7,773 bases of DNA from Gemmatimonadota bacterium. GTDB lineage: Bacteria; Gemmatimonadota; Gemmatimonadetes; Longimicrobiales; Longimicrobiaceae. Each line of letters opens with the position of its first letter. Position 1 is the stretch's first letter. The notes below the pieces were generated by a model that saw nothing but the letters and a program-made list of their open reading frames with translations, was not told where the DNA came from and ran no database searches. Shown piece after piece: positions 1 through 5,901 of the stretch. Both the position numbers and the translations under genes were made by a program. The DNA lies in the NCBI GenBank assembly GCA_019348265.1, contig JAHWJV010000159.1:1-7773 (forward strand), in the 5' to 3' direction.

Positions 1-717
1 GACCTGCGCTCCAACGACGACGCGCCGGACGCCGTCACGGTCTATCGCCGCGCCCGGGCGGCGCAGCCCGACGGGAGCGTCGTCGTCGTCACCGTGGGCG
101 ACCTCACGAACCTGAGCGATCTGCTGCGGTCGGCTCCGGATCAGTACAGTCCGCTCCATGGCGTCGATCTCGTCGCGCGCAAGGTGAGGCACTACGTTGC
201 CATGGGCAGCCGGTATCCGGCGGACCTGGACCCTTCTCCGTGGGGAAACTTCAAGCCCCACCCGGACGCGACGGTTCACGTGGCGGCGGAGTGGCCCACG
301 CGCATCACCTTCACGGGAGGCGGTGATTTCGCGGTGGCGCTCGCCACCGGGGCCCGCCTCGGAACGGAGGCCGCCGCCGATTCCCCGGTGCGGCGCGCGT
401 ACGAGCACTACTTCGGTGGTCCGCCGCAGGACCGCCACAGCGCCGACCAGATCGCCGTGCTGGTGGCCGTTCGCGGCACCGGACACCCGTGGAAGCTGGT
501 TACCGAGGGGTACAATCATATCTTCCCGAACGGTACCCACGAGTGGCGCACGCAGCCGGATGATCCTCGGCACGAGTACATCTCGGCCCTGGCTCCGGAC
601 GTGAGCCCCGCCGCGGTATCGAAGACGATGGAGGACCTGATGGTTCGCTCCCGCCAGGTCCGCGCTTCGCGCTCCTGCTCCGCGTCTGGCCCAAGGAAGG
701 CGTCCGCCGGCTGTTGA
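1..717 (+). CDS. Nucleoside hydrolase (inosine-uridine type), C-terminal part
   Basis: The frame is open from base 1, so the N-terminal part, with the usual DxDxxxDD calcium/ribose site, lies outside the window. What remains matches the C-terminal half of inosine/uridine-preferring nucleoside N-ribohydrolases, which split nucleosides into base plus ribose. Visible family landmarks are VTVGDLTNLSDLL (about residues 31-43; usual form VGPLTNLA), the NF...HPDA stretch before AAEWPT, and ADQIAVLVAVRG, which carries the late calcium/substrate Asp and resembles the SWDQTAVLYAVRG of one bacterial subfamily. MEDLMV (about residues 211-216) is where such proteins normally end. The final 23 residues to the TGA at 715-717 are Arg/Ser-rich and unlike the family. 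Third-position G/C bias moves into other frames there, so the true C-terminus is uncertain. The usual Trp before the late Asp is Ala here. The family call is confident; the substrate is unknown. Confidence 0.87.
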   Translation, partial: DLRSNDDAPDAVTVYRRARAAQPDGSVVVVTVGDLTNLSDLLRSAPDQYSPLHGVDLVARKVRHYVAMGSRYPADLDPSPWGNFKPHPDATVHVAAEWPTRITFTGGGDFAVALATGARLGTEAAADSPVRRAYEHYFGGPPQDRHSADQIAVLVAVRGTGHPWKLVTEGYNHIFPNGTHEWRTQPDDPRHEYISALAPDVSPAAVSKTMEDLMVRSRQVRASRSCSASGPRKASAGC

Positions 718-742
718 GGTATGCGCTGCCGTCCCGCCCGAT

Positions 743-755
743 CCGCCGCAGGCGG
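743..755 (+). other. Short hairpin CCGCC-GCA-GGCGG after the nucleoside hydrolase
   Basis: A perfect 5-bp G/C stem with a 3-base loop lies 25 bases after the nucleoside hydrolase stop. An alternative stem pairs CGCCCG (735-740) with CGGGCG (753-758). No T-tract follows, so it is not a standard intrinsic terminator. If 718-837 is coding in shifted frames, as the codon bias hints, the hairpin may be accidental. Confidence 0.25.
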
Positions 756-833
756 GCGAGCACCCCGCCGCGCACGCGCAGATCCACCGCGCGGTGGAAG
801 CCACGGTCTACCTGGCGGCCCAGCCGCCGACGC

Positions 834-839
834 GATAAT
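834..839 (+). promoter_or_regulatory. Possible -10 element (GATAAT) of the esterase gene
   Basis: GATAAT is one mismatch from TATAAT and lies in one of the few A/T-rich spots here, about 40 bases before the esterase ATG at 880. No convincing -35 hexamer is seen 16-18 bases upstream. It also contains the TAA (837) that closes the shifted reading frame described under findings. Weak, position-based inference. Confidence 0.3.
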
Positions 840-879
840 CACATACCCGAGCCGCGACACTGTGAGAAAGACACATTCC

Positions 880-3153
880 ATGATCCGCGATCGCGCGCTT
901 TGCGGCATTCGCAGGCTTCGCCGGGCCGTCTGCGGGCTGGGGTTGCTCGGGTTCTTCCTCGCCCCGAGCCACTCGCGGGCCCAGGAGGACCTCCGGGTCT
1001 TCCACGGCCCGGGCGGCAATCGCCTGATGAGGTATACCGACGCTCCGAACGGAACGTACCGCCTCCTCGCTCGCGAAGCGCAGCTCCAGCTCGAGCAGCG
1101 CGCCCGAACGGTAGGAGCCCTGGCGACGGAGGAGGACTGGCGCGAGCGGCAGCGTTGGGTGCGACGAACACTGGCGGAGGCCATGGGGTCTTTCCCGCAG
1201 CGGACGCCGTTGAAGGCCCGGGTTCTCGGCACGGTGCGGCGGGATGGCTTCCGGGTCGAAAAGCTGGTCTACGAGTCCCGACCGGGTCAGCTCGTGACCG
1301 GAGCCCTCTTTCTACCGGATGGGCCCGCAGGGCGCCGGCCGGCCATCGTGTATCTCAGCGGGCACACGCTGCTCTCCTTCCGGTCGAACGCCTACCAGCA
1401 GCTGATCCTGAACCTGGTGCACAAGGGTTTCGTGGTGCTGGCCATCGACCCAGTGGGCCAGGGGGAGCGGCTTCACTATCTGGATCCGAAGACGGGCGAG
1501 CCGGTGGTGGGGAGCAATACGCTCGAGCACTCCTACGCGGGGGCGCAGCTATTCCTGACGGGCGGCTCACTGGCTCGCGAGATGACGTGGGACGCCATGC
1601 GCGCCGTAGACTATCTCGCCACCCGCCCCGAGGTGGACTCCACCCGGATCGGCGCCACCGGCCGCTCGGGCGGAGGCACGCAGACGGCTTATCTCGCGGC
1701 ATTCGACCCGCGCGTCCGCGCCGCGGCCATCGAGAACTACATCACCAGCTTCGGGCGGCTCTGGGAGACGCTCGGGCCGCAGGATGCCGAGCAGAACTTC
1801 TTCCACGGCCTCGCCCGGGGGCTGGACCACGGGGACCTGCTGATCGCCCGCGCGCCTCAGCCGACGCTGATGGTGACCACGACGCGGGACATATTCAGCA
1901 TCCAGGGCGCCCGGGAAACCTACCGCGAGTCGCTCCGCGGCTTTGCCGCGCTCGGCGGACCGACGGGCTTGCGCATGGTGGAGGACGACGCGGGTCATGA
2001 GTCGACCCGCGCGAACCGCGAGGCGGTGTACGCCTTCTTCCAGGAAGCGTTGAGTCTGCCCGGCGATCCGCGGGACGAGGCGCTGGCGCCCATCACGGCC
2101 GCCGAGCTGCGGGTGATGCCCGCGACGGCGAGCTCCGTCTCCGTCGGCGGCGAAAGCCCCTTCGACCTGGCGCGCGCGACCGCGACGACGCTGAGCGAGG
2201 AGCGAGCGCGGACCCGGAAGGGCGGAGCTGATCACCTATCGCGCGTAATCACGGCGGCGCGCCGGCTCTCCGGCTTCCGCGACCCGGCCACCCCGACGGA
2301 GCCCGTCTTCATAGGGCGCTTCCGCCGGGCGGGCTACGTGGTCGAGAAGTACGTGCTCGACGGTGAGGGGGGCCACCCGATGCCTTACCTGCTGATGCTA
2401 CCGGACGGCGGGGCGCGGAAGCCCGCGATGGTCTACCTCCACCCGTCGGGCAAGGCGGCGGAGGCCGGTCCGGGCGGGGAAATGGAGCGGTTGGTGCGCC
2501 AGGGTTACGTGGTGGCCGCGCCCGACCTCCCGGGTATCGGCGAAGTCGGCCCGGGTGACTTCCGCGGCGACTCGTATGGGTTCAGGACTGGACCGGCCCC
2601 GTTCGGTCTCTGGTTCGGAGCCATGCTCGTCGGTCGCTCCCTCGCGGGCGTGCAGGCTGGCGACCTGGTGCGGCTCGTTCGCGTCCTGGGGGGGCGCCCG
2701 GACGTCGCCGCCGGCGGAATCGACGCGGTGGCGAAGGGGGAGATGGCATCGGTGCTGCTGCACGGCGCGGCCTTCGAGCCCGCCTTCTCGCGGGTCGCGC
2801 TCGTCGATCCGCTGGTCTCGTACACCGCGCTCGCCACCTCGCGTTACTACCGCACCTCTCAGATACCCGCCGCGGTCGCGGGGATGCTGACCGCATACGA
2901 CCTCCCCGACCTGGCGGCGGCGGTCGCCCCGCGCCCACTGCTGCTGCTCGATGTGGTGGACGCCGCCGGCGTCCCGCTCCCGGAAGCGCGGGTCGTCGGC
3001 GAGATGCGCGTGGCGCGCGATGCCTTCCAGAGGACTGGTGCGCTCGAGAGGCTGTGGATCCGTCGCTCCGTGGAGGGGGAGAGCCAACACGACGTCCTGG
3101 ACCGGTGGCTCCGTCTTCCGCGCCGTTCTCCGCTCCGAGGAGGCCAGCCGTGA
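880..3153 (+). CDS. Secreted tandem alpha/beta-hydrolase, acetyl xylan esterase-like
   Basis: A 757-residue protein. The ATG at 880 is chosen because a Sec signal peptide follows directly: basic MIRDRALCGIRRLRR, a hydrophobic core (VCGLGLLGFFLAP), and likely cleavage after SRA (residue 34). Upstream in-frame sequence is Arg-rich and not protein-like; GTG at 862 is an alternative start. Domain 1 (about 95-400) has the nucleophile elbow GATGRSGGGT with Ser263, an acid in TTTRD (Asp337) and the histidine in DDAGHES (His373), a complete triad as in acetyl xylan esterase/dienelactone-hydrolase-like enzymes. Domain 2 (about 470-745) repeats the fold (PAMVYLHPSG, VVAAPDLPGIGEVG, APRPLLLLD), but its elbow reads AVAKGEMAS, with Glu621 where Ser belongs. 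Such two-domain exported esterases occur in polysaccharide-degrading bacteria and are expected to remove acetyl or other acyl groups from plant glycans. The substrate is inferred, not shown. Its stop overlaps a GTG start (GTGA). Confidence 0.85.
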   Translation: MIRDRALCGIRRLRRAVCGLGLLGFFLAPSHSRAQEDLRVFHGPGGNRLMRYTDAPNGTYRLLAREAQLQLEQRARTVGALATEEDWRERQRWVRRTLAEAMGSFPQRTPLKARVLGTVRRDGFRVEKLVYESRPGQLVTGALFLPDGPAGRRPAIVYLSGHTLLSFRSNAYQQLILNLVHKGFVVLAIDPVGQGERLHYLDPKTGEPVVGSNTLEHSYAGAQLFLTGGSLAREMTWDAMRAVDYLATRPEVDSTRIGATGRSGGGTQTAYLAAFDPRVRAAAIENYITSFGRLWETLGPQDAEQNFFHGLARGLDHGDLLIARAPQPTLMVTTTRDIFSIQGARETYRESLRGFAALGGPTGLRMVEDDAGHESTRANREAVYAFFQEALSLPGDPRDEALAPITAAELRVMPATASSVSVGGESPFDLARATATTLSEERARTRKGGADHLSRVITAARRLSGFRDPATPTEPVFIGRFRRAGYVVEKYVLDGEGGHPMPYLLMLPDGGARKPAMVYLHPSGKAAEAGPGGEMERLVRQGYVVAAPDLPGIGEVGPGDFRGDSYGFRTGPAPFGLWFGAMLVGRSLAGVQAGDLVRLVRVLGGRPDVAAGGIDAVAKGEMASVLLHGAAFEPAFSRVALVDPLVSYTALATSRYYRTSQIPAAVAGMLTAYDLPDLAAAVAPRPLLLLDVVDAAGVPLPEARVVGEMRVARDAFQRTGALERLWIRRSVEGESQHDVLDRWLRLPRRSPLRGGQP

Positions 3154-3251
3154 CGACGCTGCCAGCTCCGATCGCGGCCAGCCGGCCGGCCCGGGCGGTC
3201 GCGCTCGATGGATTGCCTGGCGAGCCGGCCACGCCCGGCCCGGGGCGGTGA
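3150..3251 (+). pseudogene. Short coupled frame, likely gene remnant (33 codons)
   Basis: GTG at 3150 overlaps the esterase TGA (GTGA) and opens a 33-codon frame with strong G/C third-position bias, ending at TGA 3249-3251. The product (VTTLPAPIAASRP..., ending TPGPGR) is Pro/Ala-rich and not recognised. Its stop overlaps the next ATG (TGATG). The stepwise frame change suggests either very short translationally coupled frames between esterase and dlgD or, more likely, the decayed or frameshifted remains of one roughly 53-codon coding stretch. No function can be given. Confidence 0.3.
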
Positions 3252-3313
3252 TGGGGCACTCGCGCATCGGCAAGGCGGTGAATGGGGAGCTTCGCTACGG
3301 AGCGGATGCATGA
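3251..3313 (+). pseudogene. Second short coupled frame upstream of dlgD (20 codons)
   Basis: ATG at 3251 overlaps the previous TGA, and the frame ends in a TGA that overlaps the dlgD ATG (ATGA at 3310-3313). The 20-residue product begins MGHSRIGKAVNGE. GHSRIGKA resembles the nucleophile-elbow pattern G-x-S-R-x-G-K of glucuronoyl-esterase-like hydrolases, but eight residues cannot establish homology. It may be the tail of the same remnant as the preceding frame, or a leader peptide that couples translation into dlgD. Confidence 0.3.
3299..3302 (+). promoter_or_regulatory. Ribosome binding site of dlgD (GGAG)
   Basis: GGAG sits seven bases before the ATG at 3310 and decides this start over upstream in-frame alternatives such as 3208. 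The resulting protein is 333 residues and aligns from its first residues with E. coli YiaK. Confidence 0.6.
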
Positions 3314-4311
3314 TCCGGGTTCCATATGCGGAAGTCGTGGAGACGCTCGTCGCGGTGCTCCACCGACTCGGGCTCGCCGGGGAAGACGCGGCTCTCTGCG
3401 CGCGCCTCTTCGCCGACGCGAGCCGGGACGGGGTGTACTCGCACGGGCTGCACCGCTTCCCGCGGTTCGTCGAGATGGTGAAGTCGGGCGAGGTGGACGT
3501 TCGGGGGCGGGCGGAGCGCACAACGGCGCACGGGCCGATCGAGCGGTGGGAGGGCCGCCACGGCCCTGGAAACGTGAACGCGTACCGGTGCATGGGCCGG
3601 GCGATCGAGCTTTCCCGCGAGCACGGCATCGGCTGCGTCGCGCTGGCGAACACCAGCCACTGGATGCGCGGGGGGAGCTACGGGTGGCAGGCCGCGGAGA
3701 CCGGCCTCATCGGTATCTGCTGGACGAACACCATGCCCAACCTTCCGCCGTGGGGCTCGAGCGAGCCGCGCCTTGGCAACAACCCACTGGTCGTCGCCGT
3801 TCCGCGTCAGGCGGGCCCGGTGGTGCTGGATATGGCGATGTCGCAGTTCTCCTTCGGCGCGCTCGAGGCCTATCGGCTGCGCGGAGAGATGCTCCCGGTG
3901 GACGGTGGCTTCGACGCCCACGACGCCCTCACGCGAGACCCGGCCGCGATCGCGGCCACCGGCCGCGTCCTCCCCGCGGGCTACTGGAAAGGCTCCGGCC
4001 TCGCGCTCGTGCTCGACCTGCTCGCAGCCATTCTCTCCGGCGGGCGAGCCACGCACGAGATCCCGCCCGACCCGCTGCGCGAATCAGCGATCTCGCAGGT
4101 CTTCATCGCCATAGACCCCGCCACGTTGGGCCCCTCCGCGGCCGCGGAGGAGACGGCGAACCGCATCATCGACGATTTCCTCGCGGCCCGACCCAGCGGG
4201 CAGTCGCCTCTGCGCTATCCGGGGGAGCGCGTGCTCCGGGACCGTCGGGAGAGCCTCGAAGCCGGGGTGGCCGTCGACCTGACGGTTTGGAATCGCATCG
4301 CGTCGCTCTAA
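3310..4311 (+). CDS. dlgD: 2,3-diketo-L-gulonate reductase (Ldh_2 family, YiaK/DlgD-like)
   Basis: A 333-residue cytoplasmic NAD(P)H-dependent oxidoreductase of the malate/L-lactate dehydrogenase-2 family. From memory it matches E. coli YiaK (332 residues) throughout: GVYSHGLHRFPRF with the catalytic His45, HWMRGGSYGWQAAE (117-130), GICWTNT, NNPLVVAVP, LPVDGGFDAHD, GYWKGSGLALVLD, SQVFIAID and a C-terminus VWNRIASL against VWAKIQAL. YiaK reduces 2,3-diketo-L-gulonate to 3-keto-L-gulonate with NADH, in L-ascorbate/diketogulonate breakdown. The match at every block makes the family and this subgroup firm; the physiological substrate in this organism is inferred. No transporter, kinase or decarboxylase of the E. 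coli yia pathway is present in the window, so the gene works with distant genes or in a different sugar-acid route. It follows the secreted esterase, consistent with use of plant-wall sugars. The minus-strand small gene converges on its 3' end. Confidence 0.88.
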   Translation: MIRVPYAEVVETLVAVLHRLGLAGEDAALCARLFADASRDGVYSHGLHRFPRFVEMVKSGEVDVRGRAERTTAHGPIERWEGRHGPGNVNAYRCMGRAIELSREHGIGCVALANTSHWMRGGSYGWQAAETGLIGICWTNTMPNLPPWGSSEPRLGNNPLVVAVPRQAGPVVLDMAMSQFSFGALEAYRLRGEMLPVDGGFDAHDALTRDPAAIAATGRVLPAGYWKGSGLALVLDLLAAILSGGRATHEIPPDPLRESAISQVFIAIDPATLGPSAAAEETANRIIDDFLAARPSGQSPLRYPGERVLRDRRESLEAGVAVDLTVWNRIASL

Positions 4312-4521
4312 AGAGACGTCGGAGAGCGAATACTCGTACCCGCCGAATCCACGACGAAGGGCCCCGTAACCCAGAAAGCGATCGTTAAGCCGCGGGGTCC
4401 TCGGCTCGGGTTCGTCGCTCCCCACGCGCCGCAGCGAGTACGAGTAGCCGGAGAAACCACCCACTCCATACTTGCAGTCCTTCCTGTCTCCTCTCTGCAC
4501 GCCATCCTTGTCTTTGCGCAT
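4084..4521 (-). CDS. Small Gly/Tyr-rich protein with internal repeat; unrecognised
   Basis: ATG at 4521-4519 is preceded by an excellent ribosome binding site (GGAGGGGG five bases upstream). The first 70 codons, which lie beyond dlgD, have codon usage like a real gene. The product is hydrophilic and basic at its start (MRKDKDGVQRGDRKDCKYG). It carries GFSGYSYSL (residues 22-30) and GFGGYEYSL (58-66), plus related LRR-ending bits SYSLRR (27-32) and GYGALRR (51-57). The two repeats differ mainly at synonymous bases, which suggests selection on the peptide. No signal peptide or membrane helix is visible. The frame stays open to 4084, antisense to dlgD, but residues after about 70 look like dlgD shadow. 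A stop in a neighbouring frame (TAG, 4310-4308) suggests the real end is near 4308-4312, perhaps after a frameshift. I do not recognise the family; a peptide-precursor role is possible but unproven. Confidence 0.5.
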   Translation of the reverse strand: MRKDKDGVQRGDRKDCKYGVGGFSGYSYSLRRVGSDEPEPRTPRLNDRFLGYGALRRGFGGYEYSLSDVSLERRDAIPNRQVDGHPGFEALPTVPEHALPRIAQRRLPAGSGREEIVDDAVRRLLRGRGGAQRGGVYGDEDLRDR

Positions 4522-4526
4522 GTGAC

Positions 4527-4534
4527 CCCCTCCG
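4527..4534 (-). promoter_or_regulatory. Strong ribosome binding site of the small repeat-peptide gene
   Basis: On the minus strand the sequence reads GGAGGGGGTCAC directly before ATG (4521). The purine run is one of the best Shine-Dalgarno matches in the window and is the main evidence that the small minus-strand frame is translated. Confidence 0.6.
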
Positions 4535-4889
4535 CATGAGCTCGCATTTCGACCATCGATCCGTCAATTCGTGCGCGTGGTTTTCTCCCCGTCCGCGTAC
4601 CAGCCGTCATGTCCGGCCCATCGGCGGCACGAGAGGTTCCCAATCGCGAGCGAACGGAGTACACATGACCGCCTGAGAAAAAGACTGTCCCGGGTTGCGC
4701 CGCTCAGGGGAGATTCCAGCGGCCGCAGCATGGACAGGGGCGAGGGAAGGGCGTAACTGTCCAGCGATCGCCCGGCGGTCGGACCGTGCCCTGCGTGCTG
4801 AGTAGGCGGGCGGCCGGGAACGAGCGGGGGGCCGACGGTAGGGCCTCCTGGGCGATTCACGGTCCTTTCAGCATCGACGCAGCTCGCGG
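4535..4889. other. Gap without a convincing gene
   Basis: About 355 bases between the divergent small repeat-peptide gene (minus) and the membrane-protein gene (plus). Open frames on either strand (for example 4571-4756 plus, 4564-4860 minus) have no ribosome binding site and Arg/Ser/Pro-rich products with no visible domain. The region should hold the promoters of both divergent genes. A TTGACG lies at about 4558-4563 on the minus strand, but no -10 was found at proper spacing. No RNA gene or long repeat was recognised. Confidence 0.5.
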
Positions 4890-4895
4890 TACACT
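4890..4895 (+). promoter_or_regulatory. Possible -10 element (TACACT) of the membrane/PRC operon
   Basis: TACACT resembles TATAAT and lies 18 bases before the ATG at 4914. The hexamer 17 bases upstream (TTCAGC, 4867-4872) matches TTGACA at only three positions. It would place transcription start near 4902, just ahead of the GAGGA ribosome binding site (4906-4910). Weak inference. Confidence 0.3.
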
Positions 4896-4913
4896 TCGGT
4901 CAAGCGAGGAATC

Positions 4914-5204
4914 ATGACACTGGATGAAGGCCACGATTCGGGAACCCGAGCCTCCGCGCTGATATGGGTTCAAAGGATTCTCCTGCTGTTCTTCTTCGCG
5001 CAGCTTTTCCGCGTGTACCTGATCCCGCTTCATTCCCACACCCTGGCGACGGCGTGGTGGTCGTGGATCTACGCTGCCAGCCCACTCGTGCTCGCCGGCG
5101 TCCTGGAGGCGTTCCGGAAGGCGGGATCCGCTCCCCGACTGCGTGGCGAATCGGCGGACGCGATCCGGCATGGACGCCCACGTCTGTATGGCCGGGCTTA
5201 CTGA
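4914..5204 (+). CDS. Small two-helix membrane protein, unrecognised
   Basis: A 96-residue protein starting at ATG 4914, with GAGGA three bases upstream. Residues 15-37 (ALIWVQRILLLFFFAQLFRVYL) and about 47-66 (WWSWIYAASPLVLAGVLEAF) are clear hydrophobic segments, so an inner-membrane hairpin with both ends on the same side is likely. The N-terminus is acidic (MTLDEGHD) and the C-terminal 30 residues are basic and polar (RKAGSAPRLRGE). The stop lies 10 bases before the PRC-barrel start, so the two genes are probably co-transcribed. I do not recognise a family. A function linked to the PRC-barrel protein, for example as its membrane anchor or partner, is inference from position only. Confidence 0.6.
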   Translation: MTLDEGHDSGTRASALIWVQRILLLFFFAQLFRVYLIPLHSHTLATAWWSWIYAASPLVLAGVLEAFRKAGSAPRLRGESADAIRHGRPRLYGRAY

Positions 5205-5205
5205 A

Positions 5206-5212
5206 AAGGGGG
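5206..5212 (+). promoter_or_regulatory. Ribosome binding site of the PRC-barrel gene (AAGGGGG)
   Basis: AAGGGGG precedes two consecutive ATG codons (5215 and 5218). Spacing is 2 bases to the first and 5 to the second, which slightly favours 5218 as the true start; the protein differs by one Met. Confidence 0.55.
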
Positions 5213-5214
5213 TC

Positions 5215-5691
5215 ATGATGCAAGCTTCTCAGCAGAGGTTGGTGCGCCTGAACGCGCTGGCAGGTCTCGGTGGCACGGAAGACAACCCGGCGACGCGCGG
5301 CTGGACGGTCTTCGCTGCGGATGGCTCCGCGGTCGGCAAAGTGACAGACCTGGTGCTCGACACCCGCACCTTCCGGGTGCGGTATCTGGACGTCACGCTG
5401 GCTGATGACATCGCGCAAGAGATCGCCCACCAGCCGAATATCCTGGTACCCGTCGGCGATGCGCGCATGCAACCGGGTCGGAAAGTCTGCCTCGAGAACC
5501 TCGACCGCGCGCAGGTCGCGGAGCTCCCGGCCTACCTCCGGATGCCGCCCGCGCCAGAGTACGAGACGGCGCTGCGGCGGAGGTTCGACCCGGGTTTCTC
5601 CGGCACGGCATTAGACCGCGACTTCTTCGAGTCCGAGTTGTACGACCAGGATCGTTTTCTTCCGCCGCGGGAGCCCGCACCCGCTCAGTGA
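5215..5691 (+). CDS. PRC-barrel domain protein
   Basis: A 158-residue soluble protein. Residues about 29-95 form a PRC-barrel, the small beta-barrel first seen in the photosynthetic reaction-centre H subunit and in the ribosome-maturation factor RimM. Visible marks are GWTVFAADGSAVGKVTDLVLD, the following RYLDV strand and the ILVPVGDAR strand near residue 76. The C-terminal third (from about residue 110) is rich in charged and aromatic residues (RRRFDPGFSG, DRDFFESELYDQDRF) and has no recognisable fold. Free-standing PRC-barrel proteins are common in environmental bacteria and often lie among stress or membrane genes; their roles are mostly unknown. It sits 10 bases after the two-helix membrane gene, and its TGA overlaps a GTG start of a short downstream frame (GTGA at 5688-5691). 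There are no helices or cofactor motifs to suggest a photosynthetic role. Confidence 0.8.
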   Translation: MMQASQQRLVRLNALAGLGGTEDNPATRGWTVFAADGSAVGKVTDLVLDTRTFRVRYLDVTLADDIAQEIAHQPNILVPVGDARMQPGRKVCLENLDRAQVAELPAYLRMPPAPEYETALRRRFDPGFSGTALDRDFFESELYDQDRFLPPREPAPAQ

Positions 5692-5900
5692 CGGGCGCGC
5701 CGCCCTGGCTCCCCGATCTGCTATTTCGCACCGAGTCGATCACCGCGGTACAGGCGTTCCTGTCGAGCGGGGTCGCCGCGCTGTGGGCTCTCGCCGCCGC
5801 GCCGGCACTGTTCTCTCCCTTCGATCGTCGTCGCGCCTCTCGCAGCGCCGCGATCGGCGTCTCGGCTTCAGGCCGAATCAGCCGTGAAAATCCCGCATAG
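5688..5900 (+). CDS. Possible small coupled membrane peptide, hypothetical
   Basis: GTG at 5688 overlaps the PRC-barrel TGA (GTGA), and the 70-codon frame ends at TAG 5898-5900. The product begins VTGAPPWLPDLLFRTESIT and carries one hydrophobic stretch (FLSSGVAALWALAAAPALF, about residues 24-42) followed by an Arg/Ser-rich tail. Third-position G/C preference is good in the first 50 codons and fades after. There is no nearby ribosome binding site, so translation would depend on coupling to the PRC gene. It may be a real single-helix membrane peptide or chance; the opposite strand is also open here. Confidence 0.35.
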   Translation: MTGAPPWLPDLLFRTESITAVQAFLSSGVAALWALAAAPALFSPFDRRRASRSAAIGVSASGRISRENPA

Positions 5901-5901
5901 C

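Noticed and set aside
714..2000. Long + strand frame of 428 codons overlapping the esterase
   Set aside because: The product is Arg/Pro/Gly-rich with no domain, and it overlaps the esterase, which has a signal peptide, catalytic triad and correct codon bias. A short part (714-735) may belong to the frame-shifted tail discussed above.
1567..2235. Minus-strand frame of 222 codons
   Set aside because: Antisense shadow of the esterase in GC-rich DNA, with no ribosome binding site or recognisable motif.
2398..3273. Minus-strand frame of 291 codons
   Set aside because: Antisense shadow of the second esterase domain; composition is typical of reverse-complement translation.
3208..3309. Upstream extension of dlgD to a start at 3208
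   Set aside because: The extra 34 residues are unlike YiaK and low in complexity; ATG 3310 has GGAG at good spacing and gives the family length.
4571..4756. Small + strand frame of 61 codons
   Set aside because: Arg/Ser-rich, no ribosome binding site, no domain and no clear third-position bias.
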